Shown here: piece by piece, positions 25,883 to 34,719 of the stretch
Numbering within the stretch: the first letter of the stretch is position 1
Layout of the letters: each line of letters opens with the position of its first letter
Assembly: GCF_001373415.1 (NCBI RefSeq)
Contig: NZ_CDSE01000024.1
Coordinates: 1-57,331 of the forward strand
DNA length: 57,331 bases
DNA from: Paenibacillus dakarensis
GTDB taxonomy: Bacteria > Bacillota > Bacilli > Paenibacillales > Paenibacillaceae
Direction: 5' to 3'
Made by a program: the position numbers and the translations under genes
The notes under the pieces: model-generated
The model's input: only the letters and a program-made list of their open reading frames with translations
Told to the model about the DNA's origin: nothing
Databases searched by the model: none

Positions 25883-26800
25883 CTATATTTGAGGTCCAAT
25901 ATCATAAGGTGTTTCTTGATATACATAGTAATTGAGCCAGTTAGAGAATAATAAATTAGCATGGGCTCTCCAGACAGAAGGGGGTTTGCGATTCGGATCA
26001 TCATTTGGATAATAGTTGCGCGGCAGCGCGATGTCCAAGCCTTTAGCAATATCCCGTTCATACTCCCACCGGAGTGAATCCGGGTCATATTCTGAATGAC
26101 CTGTTACGAATATTCGTTTTCCATCTTTGGAGGCTACAAGATAAATGCCTGCCTCCTCGGACTCAGATAATATCTGAAGCTCTTCCGCTCCTTCAATATC
26201 TTCCCGGCGCACATCCGTATGCCGGGAATGAGGTGCAAAGAACATCTCGTCAAAGCCTCGAAGCAGCTTAACAGTCGGTTCATTTACCGTATGGGGAAAC
26301 ACACCAAAGCATTTTTCGGAAAGACTGTACTTCGCTACACCATAATGATAATAAAGACCTGCTTGAGCGGCCCAACATATATGAAGCGTCGAAGTTACAT
26401 TGTTTTTGGTCCATTCAAAAATCTCAGTCAGCTCATTCCAGTAGTTCACATCTTCAAATTCCAGTTGTTCAACAGGCGCCCCAGTAATAATCATGCCGTC
26501 GAAACGGTGGTGCTTCACTTCCTCAAATGTTTTGTAAAATGACTCCAAATGTTCAGCCGGAGTGTTCTTTGAGGTATGTGATCCCGGATGTAGCAGTACA
26601 ACATCCACCTGCAGCGGGGAATTACCGATCAGGCGAAGCAGCTGCGTCTCCGTCGTTTCCTTGGTTGGCATTAAATTCAGAATGGCAATCCGCAGGGGAC
26701 GAATATCCTGATGAAAAGCATGGCTTTCATCCATTACAAAAATGTTCTCCTTTGCAAGGATTTCTTTTGCAGGCAAAGTGTCTGGAATTTTGATCGGCAT
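25883..26800 (-). CDS. metA: Homoserine O-acetyltransferase MetA
   Basis: 305 residues. MetA-fold homoserine acyltransferase with catalytic C142 (HICWAAQ), the VTGHSEYD His/Glu and FAPHSRHT motifs. Residue 111 is Glu ([10 protein letters not shown]): in this family Glu at 111 goes with acetyl-CoA use, Gly with succinyl-CoA, so the product should be O-acetylhomoserine, matching MetI. The start at 26800 ([12 protein letters not shown]) is the second of two adjacent ATGs and has the better spacing from AAGGAGG. First gene of the S-box-controlled operon. Confidence 0.93.
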   Translation of the reverse strand: MPIKIPDTLPAKEILAKENIFVMDESHAFHQDIRPLRIAILNLMPTKETTETQLLRLIGNSPLQVDVVLLHPGSHTSKNTPAEHLESFYKTFEEVKHHRFDGMIITGAPVEQLEFEDVNYWNELTEIFEWTKNNVTSTLHICWAAQAGLYYHYGVAKYSLSEKCFGVFPHTVNEPTVKLLRGFDEMFFAPHSRHTDVRREDIEGAEELQILSESEEAGIYLVASKDGKRIFVTGHSEYDPDSLRWEYERDIAKGLDIALPRNYYPNDDPNRKPPSVWRAHANLLFSNWLNYYVYQETPYDIGPQI

Positions 26801-26873
26801 CATATTTCCTCCTTCGGGTTAATAAATAGAGTGAACTTCAGAAAACGAAGGTGAGAGAAGACCAGAGCAATAA

Positions 26874-27062
26874 AAATGACCCTTCTCTTATGAGAAAGGC
26901 CATATACGTATACGTAAAATATGCTCCTCTCTCATCTGTCAGATTGCAGTGATCCCTAATAAAAAAGATCACGTACATCCTGCAAGAATTAGCACCGTGC
27001 GATATTGCTGCCGGTTGCCGGGTTTCATCGGGCTAGTCCCTCCACCTGCTCTTGATAAGATT
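26874..27062 (-). promoter_or_regulatory. S-box (SAM-I) riboswitch before metA
   Basis: The minus strand shows the full S-box order: CTTATCAAGAGCAGGTGGAGGG, GACTAGCCCGATGAAACCCGGCAACC (core), GCACGGTGCTAATTC, and ACAGATGAGAG closing P1, then a terminator hairpin (complement of 26879-26902) with a TTTTTAT run. High SAM should terminate transcription before metA-metI-metC. Confidence 0.96.
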
Positions 27063-27104
27063 TCGCTGTATGAGGTTGTCAGTTTCCTAATATTACTGTT
27101 TCAT

Positions 27105-27133
27105 ACTTTAAATCAAGAATATTTTTTCGTCAA
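27105..27133 (-). promoter_or_regulatory. Promoter of the met operon
   Basis: TTGACG (complement of 27128-27133), 17-bp spacer, TAAAGT (complement of 27105-27110). It sits just upstream of the riboswitch. Confidence 0.65.
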
Positions 27134-27212
27134 GAAGCTTTAGGTTAAAGAATGGAACATTTCACCTCCTAATTCCATACCCTGTACTAAGCGTCCCCTG
27201 TCTATTTCCACC

Positions 27213-27241
27213 TTGAAAGGTGCTAAGCACGGCGTTATACT
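27213..27241 (+). promoter_or_regulatory. SigA promoter of the corA leader
   Basis: TTGAAA (27213-27218), 17-bp spacer, TATACT (27236-27241). The promoter is bracketed by an inverted repeat CCTGTCTA (27197-27204) and TAGACAGG (27241-27248), a possible operator. Confidence 0.65.
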
Positions 27242-27248
27242 AGACAGG

Positions 27249-27500
27249 TGTTAATTAACCATATGAAAGAGGTGACACGGAAGATGGACGGTGACCCGAG
27301 CCAAAAGCTGGAGGTAAACGACGCAAAACCGCATAGGATCAAGATCAGCTTGCCAGTGCAGGGCAGCGTTATTTTTCGTGCGCTCAATTAAAAGCCGCTT
27401 TGCCATGCCGCGCCGAAGCAACAGCTCGGCTGTACCGGTAAGCTGATACCCTATGCCTTATTCAATGATGCGCAAGCAGTGAATTAAGGAGTGATATCAG
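27249..27500 (+). promoter_or_regulatory. Structured leader RNA of corA, unknown class
   Basis: About 250 nt between the promoter and corA. An 18-bp long-range helix joins 27331-27337 to 27450-27456 and 27344-27354 to 27437-27447. A second hairpin pairs CCTTATTCA (27456-27464) with TGAATTAAGG (27480-27489), which hides part of the corA ribosome site AAGGAG (27486-27491). A further GCCGA/TCGGC hairpin lies inside. A 35-codon ORF occupies 27284-27391 and its second half forms the left arm of the long helix. I could not match it to the M-box (ykoK) or any other riboswitch consensus I know. Confidence 0.6.
27284..27391 (+). CDS. Putative 35-residue leader peptide of corA
   Basis: ATG start with AGAGGTGA eight bases upstream, an excellent site. 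The peptide begins MDGDPSQKLEVNDAKP and ends in SVIFRALN. The first residues are acidic and contain Asp-Pro, and there are three prolines in all (P5, P16, P24). This recalls the acid/proline-rich starts of enterobacterial MgtL-type leader peptides, on which ribosomes fall off at low Mg2+. The ORF covers the left arm of the long helix in the corA leader. Expression is inferred; a 7-codon longer reading from 27263 lacks a ribosome site. Confidence 0.55.
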   Translation: MDGDPSQKLEVNDAKPHRIKISLPVQGSVIFRALN

Positions 27501-28436
27501 ATGAAAATCCGGTTGGTAAATTCGGGTGTTTTTACACCTGTAGAAGATATTGAAACGACACTTGTAGCTCCCCCGGACGGGTTTTATTGGATCGACGCCG
27601 ATGTCGAAGATTTGGTAGAGCTTCAGCCGCTCTTCTCCCTTCATGATCTGGCTGTAGAAGATACCCAAAGTGAAGAAGAACAGCGTCCAAAGATTGAAAT
27701 ATACGAGAACCACTACTTTATTGTGGTAAACAGCATCCGATTTGATAATGAGGAAATCTTCCTTCGGGCGCTTAACATTTTTCTGGGCAGACATTTTATC
27801 ATCACCGTAACCAAGCAGAAGATTCATGAGCTTCGGGCGGTGAAGCCGCTGCTCTGGGAAGATGAAGTCAACTCACCGGACCGGTTTCTGTACATTCTAA
27901 TCGACTTGGTTACAGACAATTACTTCTCCGTAGGAGACCGGATTGAAGCACGTATCGATCAGCTCGAAGAAGATATTTTAATGCATACCAAGAAATCGCA
28001 TCTCAACGAAATCATCGGTCTTCGAAGCGAGATTTTATGGTTGAAAAAAGTGCTTGGTCCTCAGAAGGAAGTTATTAATACACTCAATAAAAAAGATCTT
28101 CGTCTCATCGATGATCAACTGCAGAAATACTTCAGCGATATTTATGAGAATGCTGTGAAAATTTCCGAAACCTTTGAAACCTATCGCGATTTGATGGGTA
28201 ACCTTCGTGAAGCCTATCAATCCAGTATCGCGAACCGTGCGAATGAGATCATGAGGGTGTTTACAGCCATAACGACGATTTTCATGCCGCTGACGGTTAT
28301 TACTGGAATATATGGGATGAACTTTGACTTTATGCCGGAGCTTAGTTGGAAGTATTCCTATTATGCGGTCATTGGACTTATGATTTTACTCGGCTCTGGA
28401 ATGTACTTTCTGTTCCGCAAAAAAGACTGGCTATAA
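27501..28436 (+). CDS. corA: CorA-family magnesium transporter
   Basis: 311 residues, the usual length. A large N-terminal cytosolic domain and a long helical stalk (about 120-250) lead to two C-terminal TM helices (about 248-268 and 282-302). The signature G272-M273-N274 is present in TGIYGMNFDFMPEL, the periplasmic loop that selects Mg2+. Family members are pentameric channels for Mg2+ and sometimes Co2+ or Ni2+. AAGGAG precedes the start but is partly paired in the leader. The unusual 250-nt leader suggests control by Mg2+ or another cue. Confidence 0.92.
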   Translation: MKIRLVNSGVFTPVEDIETTLVAPPDGFYWIDADVEDLVELQPLFSLHDLAVEDTQSEEEQRPKIEIYENHYFIVVNSIRFDNEEIFLRALNIFLGRHFIITVTKQKIHELRAVKPLLWEDEVNSPDRFLYILIDLVTDNYFSVGDRIEARIDQLEEDILMHTKKSHLNEIIGLRSEILWLKKVLGPQKEVINTLNKKDLRLIDDQLQKYFSDIYENAVKISETFETYRDLMGNLREAYQSSIANRANEIMRVFTAITTIFMPLTVITGIYGMNFDFMPELSWKYSYYAVIGLMILLGSGMYFLFRKKDWL

Positions 28437-28441
28437 AATAC

Positions 28442-28486
28442 AAAAACGGGTGCCCTTCTTCATGGGAAGGCAAACCCGTTTTTTTA
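28442..28486 (+). terminator. Terminator of corA
   Basis: AAACGGGTGCCCTTC pairs with GGAAGGCAAACCCGTTT around TTCATG, followed by TTTTTAT. The A-rich 5' side may let it serve the HRDC gene too. Confidence 0.88.
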
Positions 28487-28493
28487 TATTCAT

Positions 28494-29501
28494 TCACACT
28501 GCGCTGCGCTGATCAATGGCCTGTCTCCGGAACCGGATTCGAATCAAGCGAAGACGTTCATACAAGGTTTCCGTACTGCTCTCTTGCGGAGGCTCCTGCC
28601 CGTATACCCGCTGCATAACCGGCTTGAGGAATGTATCTCCAAGCTCCTCAAAAGCTTTCCAAATTGCAGATTGTTCTGGTTCGGACAAACTCTCCAGCTC
28701 CATTTGGATGAGCGCTTCCGTATCATATCCTTCTTTCTCTAAGCCTTCCAGCTGTTCAATCAGGTCCCTGCGTGAGAGTCCGGTCTTCTCCGTCAATTGA
28801 TCCAGCGTTAACCCTTCAGCAATTCCGATCAGCATCTCCCTATCCGTCCGGAAATTATCCAGCTCTTGCTTGTATTTCTGTTCCTTCTGCTTATATAACC
28901 AGGACAAGAATACATTTTCTTGCAGCTTATTAAATACCCAATCCAGCGGAAAAGAGGTTGACCGTTCCACCCGCGATGTTATCTCCATCCAATCGGCTCC
29001 GTGCTCAGCTGCTTTGTTCACTCCAATACCCGGAAGCTGTATCAACTCCTCCTCTGTCTGAGGGACAAAGGCACTGATCAGACGCAGAACACGATTGCTA
29101 GCTATAAAATACGGTGCCTTGCGCCCGGCAGCGGCCTTCTTTCTTCGCCAGGCACATAATTCAGCGTATAGCTCCTCTGAACCAAATAGCTCGCTGTAGC
29201 ACTGCAGCTTTTGACCTGCATAATTCCTTCCCTTTGCGTCCTCCGGCTCATGAAATATCCCTTCAATAGCCGGCCGGTATCCCTCGCTTAATTTAACAGC
29301 AAGGCGATGCCGGTATACACATAACAGCTCCTGCCACGAGCTGCCCTCATACCATTCCTCGTTCTGTCCGTAACCGTCTCCTTCCATGTCTCTCCAACCC
29401 ACGCGCCATAACCCTTCCTCTTCTCCGATCCATACCTGTGCTGCATGCTCTTCACTTGCTTCACTCATTCTGGACATCTGGTTCATGAATACAATCTGCA
29501 T
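28494..29501 (-). CDS. HRDC domain-containing protein
   Basis: 335 residues. An HRDC domain, the helicase and RNase D C-terminal nucleic-acid-binding fold, lies at about 108-175 (SEELYAELCAWRRKKAA through LPGIGVNKAAEHG). No helicase motor or DEDD nuclease residues are present. The C-terminal third (about 210-320) is helical and charged, with a helix-turn-helix-like LTLDQLTEKTGLSRRDL stretch resembling the RecQ-associated C-terminal region. A nucleic-acid-binding role is likely; the partner is unknown. The start has GGAGGCAGG upstream. A short leader with its own terminator precedes it. Confidence 0.75.
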   Translation of the reverse strand: MQIVFMNQMSRMSEASEEHAAQVWIGEEEGLWRVGWRDMEGDGYGQNEEWYEGSSWQELLCVYRHRLAVKLSEGYRPAIEGIFHEPEDAKGRNYAGQKLQCYSELFGSEELYAELCAWRRKKAAAGRKAPYFIASNRVLRLISAFVPQTEEELIQLPGIGVNKAAEHGADWMEITSRVERSTSFPLDWVFNKLQENVFLSWLYKQKEQKYKQELDNFRTDREMLIGIAEGLTLDQLTEKTGLSRRDLIEQLEGLEKEGYDTEALIQMELESLSEPEQSAIWKAFEELGDTFLKPVMQRVYGQEPPQESSTETLYERLRLIRIRFRRQAIDQRSAV

Positions 29502-29543
29502 CCTTACCTGCCTCCATTCATCTATTTAACTAACCGTACAACG

Positions 29544-29616
29544 CAAAAAAAGCACCTCTCTTTCGCCGCAGCGTCAGAAAGGTGCTTCCCTCGAATCAAA
29601 CGAACGTTATACTGTT
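29544..29616 (-). ncRNA. Short terminated transcript: leader attenuator or small RNA before the HRDC gene
   Basis: A good promoter (TTGACC, complement of 29645-29650; 16-bp spacer; TATCAT, complement of 29623-29628) is followed within 35 nt by a strong terminator: AAGCACCTTTCT/AGAGAGGTGCTT (29551-29587) with a T7 run. The predicted product is about 70 nt. Either the HRDC gene is attenuated here, or this is a free small RNA. I do not recognise an RNA family. Confidence 0.5.
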
Positions 29617-29745
29617 AAACACATGATACCATATTTTGTAACAAGGTCAACCATGTCATTCATATTCGTTACGTGCATAGGTTGTTTCCAGCTTTTCCTG
29701 TATAATGGATGGACAACATACATCCCTGCATAAAGGAGTGAACCA

Positions 29746-30054
29746 ATGGATATGAACGGACAATCACGTCAGCTTGATTATTTATCAGACTCTACAGAGT
29801 CTACATCCACCCGTTTTGTTACATTTATCGGCCCATCGCTGAAGCGATTTGATCTGGCTGTAACCACAACCAACCTTTTTTACGGAAAAAAGCTCGTCAC
29901 CGACCTTCAATTCGGAAGAACAGCTATCCTTGCCGCCGATGATCTGGAGCAGGAAGGCTATCTGGAACGCACCTATAATCTAAATCCCGACGAAGCGGAC
30001 GATCTGCGCGAATTTTTAGCACAGGTGCTGGGCGATGCACACTTCACCGATTAA
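29746..30054 (+). CDS. DUF3055 family protein
   Basis: 102 residues, a small acidic cytosolic protein. The central TRFVTFIGPSLKRFDLAV, NLFYGKKLVTDLQFGRTAIL and AADDLEQEGYLE segments match what I know of the Bacilli family DUF3055; its role is unknown. It has a TATAAT at 29701-29706 and GGAGTG upstream of the ATG, and appears monocistronic, divergent from the HRDC gene and convergent with the Bce permease gene. Confidence 0.75.
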   Translation: MDMNGQSRQLDYLSDSTESTSTRFVTFIGPSLKRFDLAVTTTNLFYGKKLVTDLQFGRTAILAADDLEQEGYLERTYNLNPDEADDLREFLAQVLGDAHFTD

Positions 30055-30111
30055 GAAATCCGGGGACAACAGCGATCGGAAGAATGATCCATATTCGTAG
30101 TGATGAATGGC

Positions 30112-32058
30112 TTATAACGCTTCCTTAATCACCTTTTTATAGAACAGGACAGACAACAATCCGAAGATGGAATACAGTGCTGTATACATGAGCATAACGA
30201 TAATCATAGGCGTCCATAACTCTGTCCCGAAAAAGAACCAGCCCGATTTAACAGCAAAGTAGCTGTGAAATAATCCGATCACAAGCGGAATACCAAAGTT
30301 AAATAACTGCTTCGCTTGAATTCCCCGAAGAAGATTTCCTTGCGTAAATCCGATTTTTCTTAAGATCGTGTAATTTGCCTTTTCTTCCTCAGCTTCATCC
30401 ATCTGTTTAAAGTAAAGGATACAGCCGGAAGTGATAAGGAATGTTAGGCCTAAGAAGCCTACGATGAATATCGTCAGTCCCATGTTTATTTTCTGGTACT
30501 TGATTAAATCGGATTGTGACTGATTTTCATAAGATTCTCCCAATCCTAATTCATGAAAGATGTCGTTCGCTTGCTCAAGCTCGGATGAATCTTTAATATC
30601 AACGCCGAAATTAACTGAATATTCTTTCTGAATCTGCGGATCCAATTGCTCTGCAAGCTGTTGGTACACCGTATCATCCACAATAGCCGCAGGCATCCCG
30701 CCGTTACTAAAGAACCAAGAGAGAAGGGTGTCCTTATTTATTCCGATGAGATGCTGTGGGATCGTTTGACTGACGCCTTTAAACGAAATATCCCCTGTGT
30801 TTTGAAGAGACATAAAATTCTGAATCGCATCACTCGATCCTGTAAATAACGTCTCGGTTGGCTTTAGGTCTATCCCTTCGGCCTCTTTGTCACTAATTAC
30901 TGAGAGAGTAATTTCACCTGAATCGCCAGATAATCCAACTATGCTTTGACTCATAATTTTGGAGAGATCCGTATTCACCTGCAGTACGTTTCTGCGTATG
31001 ATATCATACTCAATACCCTTAGCCTCCAATGCTTTAATAAAACGGTCTTGTTCTTCGGTTTGAATGACAGAGAAGTCATATGGCGAGCTTTGCTGCGCAG
31101 TTTTCTCTACCGAATAATAGGAGATGTAACTGAGTGACAGCAGGCCGATCGCCAGCGCAGAAACGGTTGTAATTACCGTTAACAGTATAGCGTTAGACTT
31201 CATGCGGAACATGATGGATGAGAGAGACAGCACATTATTTAATGACAAGTAACCTCCCTTACTTTTCCGCACCAAATTAAAAATAAAGCTGACAGAACCC
31301 TTATAGAACAAATAAGTCCCTATAATGACTGAGCCAAGGATCAGAATCATATTTAGAAATAATTCACTCATCTCTGTCAGATCGCCGCTGAATAACCTGG
31401 ACGATACATAGTAGCCGTAAATGACAAGCCCAATGCCCGCCAAGCCTATGATCATTTCCACAATGGACATCTTTTTCACAGCGGTTTGTGTTGTGGACAC
31501 CACTTGGAACAAGGAAAGAATGCTCTGTCTCTTGATAAACAGAAAATTCATTACCATAATCAGCACATAGATGGCAGCGAATACTACGAGGGTCTGAGTA
31601 AGAGCCTCTGATGAAAAACGTAAGCTGGCATCTGTTTCCACACCCGTAATCTTAAATAAAACCATAAGTATTAACTTTGATACGGAAAACCCTGCAAAAA
31701 TCCCGACCAGCATAGAACCAAAATACAAGATTAAGTTCTCGGTGCTTAGAATCCTGAATATTTTCCCTTTGGTTAGTCCGACTAATTGGAACAATCCGAT
31801 TTCTTTGCTGCGCCGTTTAATGAAAATATTATTCGCATACAGCAGGAAGATCGCCACAATCGCCACCAGCAAAACCGAAGCTGCTCCCAAAGCCGCCCCG
31901 CCTTTGACCGTGCCCTTCGCATCATCCATAGCCGGATCGTACTGCAGCGTGACGAAAGAGAAATAGAGAGCGACGCTAAATATCAAAGCAAATACATATA
32001 GATAATAATTTTTGATGTTCTTCCTTAGATTGCGGTAGATGAGGTAATTGATGTTCAA
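30112..32058 (-). CDS. Bce-type ABC transporter permease
   Basis: 648 residues, FtsX-like permease of the BceB type: about ten TM helices, with a large extracytoplasmic domain of about 200 residues (roughly 310-520) between TM7 and TM8 that binds peptide antibiotics in this family. FtsX-like blocks are recognisable near [21 protein letters not shown] and in the last four helices. The gene overlaps the ATPase gene by four bases (ATGA). With the ATPase and two-component pair it makes a full resistance and sensing module. The antibiotic cannot be predicted from sequence. Confidence 0.92.
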   Translation of the reverse strand: MNINYLIYRNLRKNIKNYYLYVFALIFSVALYFSFVTLQYDPAMDDAKGTVKGGAALGAASVLLVAIVAIFLLYANNIFIKRRSKEIGLFQLVGLTKGKIFRILSTENLILYFGSMLVGIFAGFSVSKLILMVLFKITGVETDASLRFSSEALTQTLVVFAAIYVLIMVMNFLFIKRQSILSLFQVVSTTQTAVKKMSIVEMIIGLAGIGLVIYGYYVSSRLFSGDLTEMSELFLNMILILGSVIIGTYLFYKGSVSFIFNLVRKSKGGYLSLNNVLSLSSIMFRMKSNAILLTVITTVSALAIGLLSLSYISYYSVEKTAQQSSPYDFSVIQTEEQDRFIKALEAKGIEYDIIRRNVLQVNTDLSKIMSQSIVGLSGDSGEITLSVISDKEAEGIDLKPTETLFTGSSDAIQNFMSLQNTGDISFKGVSQTIPQHLIGINKDTLLSWFFSNGGMPAAIVDDTVYQQLAEQLDPQIQKEYSVNFGVDIKDSSELEQANDIFHELGLGESYENQSQSDLIKYQKINMGLTIFIVGFLGLTFLITSGCILYFKQMDEAEEEKANYTILRKIGFTQGNLLRGIQAKQLFNFGIPLVIGLFHSYFAVKSGWFFFGTELWTPMIIVMLMYTALYSIFGLLSVLFYKKVIKEAL

Positions 32059-32810
32059 TTTTGAACACCGCCCAGCACACCTTGTGTCTTCATAATATCG
32101 TTGAAGAAGGCCTGCCTTGTCTCTTCACCCTTATTCAACTGTGTATAAATCTGACCGTCCTTTATGAAAATGACTCTGCTGCAGTAACTTGCAGCTACCG
32201 GATCGTGTGTAACCATCACAATGGTCGATGCCAGCCTCTCATTTAAATCACTCAATTTGCCCAGCAAGTCTGATGCCGACTTTGAATCCAGCGCACCCGT
32301 TGGCTCATCTGCAAATATGATGCTCGGATCATGAATAAAAGCACGCGCTGCCGATGTCCGCTGCTTCTGCCCGCCGGATATTTCATTAGGATATTTATCT
32401 TTCAAATCAAAGATACCAAGCTCTGTGGCTACTTCTTTAAATTTTTGGTCTGCTTCTTTTTTAGATACCTTATTCACAGACAGCGGCAGCAGCACATTTT
32501 CTTTAACCGTTAATGTATCCAGCAGATTATATTCCTGGAAAATAAATCCTAAATGATGCTTTCTGAATTCAGCCAGCTGCTTCTCCTTCATACCGGTGAA
32601 TTCCTTGCCCTCAACGCTGATACTCCCTTGACTTACCTTATCAATGGATGAGAGCACGTTCAGCAGTGTCGTTTTACCGGATCCGGAAGCGCCCATAATA
32701 CTTACAAATTCGCCCTTATCTACGGAAATATCTATCCCTTTTAATACTTCCTGTTTATTGAACTTGTTTCCGTAAGCTTTATATATCTTATTGGCTTCAA
32801 GTATAACCAT
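32055..32810 (-). CDS. Bce-type ABC transporter ATP-binding protein
   Basis: 251 residues. Walker A is at 40-48 (GASGSGKTT), the Q-loop in [10 protein letters not shown], the ABC signature in EISGGQKQR, Walker B in [12 protein letters not shown] and the switch His in MVTHDP. It belongs to the MacB/LolD/BceA class that powers mechanotransmission or flux by FtsX-like permeases. It has AAAAGGAGTG upstream of its ATG. A 100-bp gap with a palindrome and a -10 element separates it from the kinase gene, so the transporter has its own inducible promoter. Confidence 0.94.
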   Translation of the reverse strand: MVILEANKIYKAYGNKFNKQEVLKGIDISVDKGEFVSIMGASGSGKTTLLNVLSSIDKVSQGSISVEGKEFTGMKEKQLAEFRKHHLGFIFQEYNLLDTLTVKENVLLPLSVNKVSKKEADQKFKEVATELGIFDLKDKYPNEISGGQKQRTSAARAFIHDPSIIFADEPTGALDSKSASDLLGKLSDLNERLASTIVMVTHDPVAASYCSRVIFIKDGQIYTQLNKGEETRQAFFNDIMKTQGVLGGVQN

Positions 32811-32839
32811 ATTTACTCACTCCTTTTCTTCTTACTCTT

Positions 32840-32845
32840 ATCATA
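32840..32845 (-). promoter_or_regulatory. -10 element of the Bce transporter promoter
   Basis: TATGAT on the minus strand, about 30 bp upstream of the ATPase gene. The -35 region is poor, as expected for an activator-dependent promoter; the palindrome at 32895-32918 lies upstream. Confidence 0.5.
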
Positions 32846-32894
32846 AAACAGCGGCCGCACTCTTTTCCTTCGATTCACCGAACAAATGATTAAA

Positions 32895-32918
32895 GCATGT
32901 GACAGTGTTGTCACATGC
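32895..32918. promoter_or_regulatory. Candidate BceR operator
   Basis: GCATGTGACA-GTGT-TGTCACATGC is a perfect 10-4-10 palindrome, with the TGTGAC-N4-GTCACA core expected for BceR-like regulators. It overlaps the stop codon of the kinase gene and lies about 50 bp upstream of the transporter -10. Confidence 0.65.
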
Positions 32919-33918
32919 CTCGAATATTCTCGAATTCATTTTTTAACGGAAACGTTAGGGTGAAGGTAGTCCCGGCATGTAGCTCCGATTCCACATCCAG
33001 GCGTATGAGTAAAGACCGTGAAACCTTCTTCGCTAAATACAGTCCCATACCGGTTGCAGCGCTGTCCTGGTGCTTGGTTGTTGACGTAAAGCCCTTATCA
33101 AAAATGCGCGGCAGATCTTTTGGGTCGATCCCGCGCCCGTAATCTTTTATCATAAGTACAGTCTTATGTTCCTCATTAAGCCGGCTTTCGATCATAATAT
33201 CGGATGCTTCACTGTATTTAACCGCATTGGTTAAGATCTGCCTCAAAATAAAACCCAGCCATTTCGCATCACTTAACACTTCGCTAACCTCTAAATTTAC
33301 ATCAAAACCAATGCCCTTCTGCAAGCACCAGGATTTTAAGTCTTTAATTTCTTTAAATATGATCGGTTCGAGCAAGGATAACTCGATATACAGATCATTC
33401 TGAATGAAAGGAATACGTTTCTGATGCAGCTGCTGATCAAGCAGAAGGTGAATTCGGAGCCACTCATACATTAATTGTCCTTTTAGCGTTTCGTTATCCA
33501 TGCGCTCGATCATTAAATGCATTGCGGTTAGTGGTGTTTTCACTTCGTGAATCCAGGACAACAGCTCGTCCTTCTCCTGCTCTAACTCGATCATGTGTTG
33601 AGAAGATTCCTTTAGATATCGTTCATTCTGAAGCGTCAATGCCGTTTCGACGATCTGCTCGAAGGGGCTCTCTGCTTCCATAATTCCCTCTATCCCTGCC
33701 TTCTGGTCCCAATCCTCAAGACTTTTATAAAACCTGGTTTCCTTATGGTATCGCAAAATAAAAAAACCAACAGAGATGAGAGACGTCAGAAATACGATGT
33801 ACAGAATAGGCGTAAACGGAATAGTGGTATCAATAAAAGAGACAAACAGGATAAGCAGCTGAAGTATGATCCAAAATATAATCCAGCTGCGCCGCTCTGA
33901 GACAAACTTTTTAAACAT
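32911..33918 (-). CDS. Bce-type intramembrane-sensing histidine kinase
   Basis: 335 residues. Two TM helices (about 11-30 and 35-55) with only a few residues between them, no HAMP domain, then a DHp with H124 (WIHEVKTPLTA) and an HATPase domain (ILTNAVKYS, KDYGRGID, GMGLYLAKK). The missing sensor loop is typical of BceS, which takes its signal from the ABC transporter. It overlaps the regulator gene by eight bases. Confidence 0.93.
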   Translation of the reverse strand: MFKKFVSERRSWIIFWIILQLLILFVSFIDTTIPFTPILYIVFLTSLISVGFFILRYHKETRFYKSLEDWDQKAGIEGIMEAESPFEQIVETALTLQNERYLKESSQHMIELEQEKDELLSWIHEVKTPLTAMHLMIERMDNETLKGQLMYEWLRIHLLLDQQLHQKRIPFIQNDLYIELSLLEPIIFKEIKDLKSWCLQKGIGFDVNLEVSEVLSDAKWLGFILRQILTNAVKYSEASDIMIESRLNEEHKTVLMIKDYGRGIDPKDLPRIFDKGFTSTTKHQDSAATGMGLYLAKKVSRSLLIRLDVESELHAGTTFTLTFPLKNEFENIRGM

Positions 33919-34606
33919 ATGGCTGTACCTCTTCCGTAGCCATGTATCCTTGTCCTACCTTCGTCTCAATATAGTCGCCTAATCCGATGATCTCAAGTTT
34001 TTTGCGCAGACGGTTTAAATTAACCGTTAATGTATTGTCACTTACAAAATGCTCATTATCCCATAAGCTTTTGATGATTTCCTCCCGGCCCACGATCTGA
34101 TTCTTCCGCTCTATAAGCACCTTCAAAATAAACATTTCATTCTTCGTAAGTTCAACCGTTCCCTTCTCATGGGTCACGGTATTCTTTACATACTCGATGG
34201 TTGCCCCCCGCCAGGTCCGAAGCTCCGTTCGTTCTGTACTGTAGTTGTAGACACGGCGTAATATCGCTTGAATCTTGGCAATCAGCACGTCAAAATGAAA
34301 CGGCTTCTGGACAAAATCATCTCCTCCAAGCTGCATGGACATCACCATATCTGTTGGATGATCCCTGGAGGATAGAAAGATGATTGGAACATTCGAATGT
34401 GCCCTGATCATCCGGCACCAATGAAAGCCATCAAATTTGGGAAGCTGGATATCAACAATAACAAGATCCGGTTGTATAACGGTAAATTCCTGCAGTACAT
34501 TGCCGAAGTCCTTAACACCATAAACATCATAAGACCACTGGGACAATCGCTCCTCGATTTCTTTATAAAGACTAATGTCATCTTCAATTAACATGATTTT
34601 AAACAA
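33911..34606 (-). CDS. Bce-type OmpR-family response regulator
   Basis: 231 residues. Receiver domain with acidic E8/D9/D10, phosphoacceptor D52 (LVIVDIQLP) and Lys in DFVQKPFHFD; winged-helix domain about 130-225 (VELTKNEMFILKVLIE, VNLNRLRKKLE). It heads the module and should activate the transporter promoter through the palindrome at 32895-32918. Confidence 0.93.
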   Translation of the reverse strand: MFKIMLIEDDISLYKEIEERLSQWSYDVYGVKDFGNVLQEFTVIQPDLVIVDIQLPKFDGFHWCRMIRAHSNVPIIFLSSRDHPTDMVMSMQLGGDDFVQKPFHFDVLIAKIQAILRRVYNYSTERTELRTWRGATIEYVKNTVTHEKGTVELTKNEMFILKVLIERKNQIVGREEIIKSLWDNEHFVSDNTLTVNLNRLRKKLEIIGLGDYIETKVGQGYMATEEVQPYV

Positions 34607-34664
34607 GTCATCACCACATTATTTCGTTTGATTAGGATATTCTCCTTATTAGAATAACCCAAAT

Positions 34665-34716
34665 AAAAAGGGATGTCTCCACTGTCATATATGATATGAC
34701 TGTGAGCCATCCCTAT
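34665..34716 (-). terminator. Terminator of the Gfo/Idh/MocA gene
   Basis: Very long hairpin: AGGGATGGCTCACAGTCATAT against its near-complement (34670-34714), followed by TTTTTATT on the minus strand. Confidence 0.9.
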
Positions 34717-34719
34717 TAT

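Noticed and set aside
27145..27160. Tiny minus-strand ORF with a perfect AGGAGGTGA site
   Set aside because: It encodes only about six residues (MFHSLT), lies upstream of the met promoter rather than in its transcript, and no promoter for it is visible.
27249..27500. M-box (ykoK) Mg2+ riboswitch before corA
   Set aside because: The expected GUUAGGUGAGGCUCCU start, the GCUGCUGCCC block and the GUGCUAAAGCUC end are not present, so the leader was kept as unclassified.
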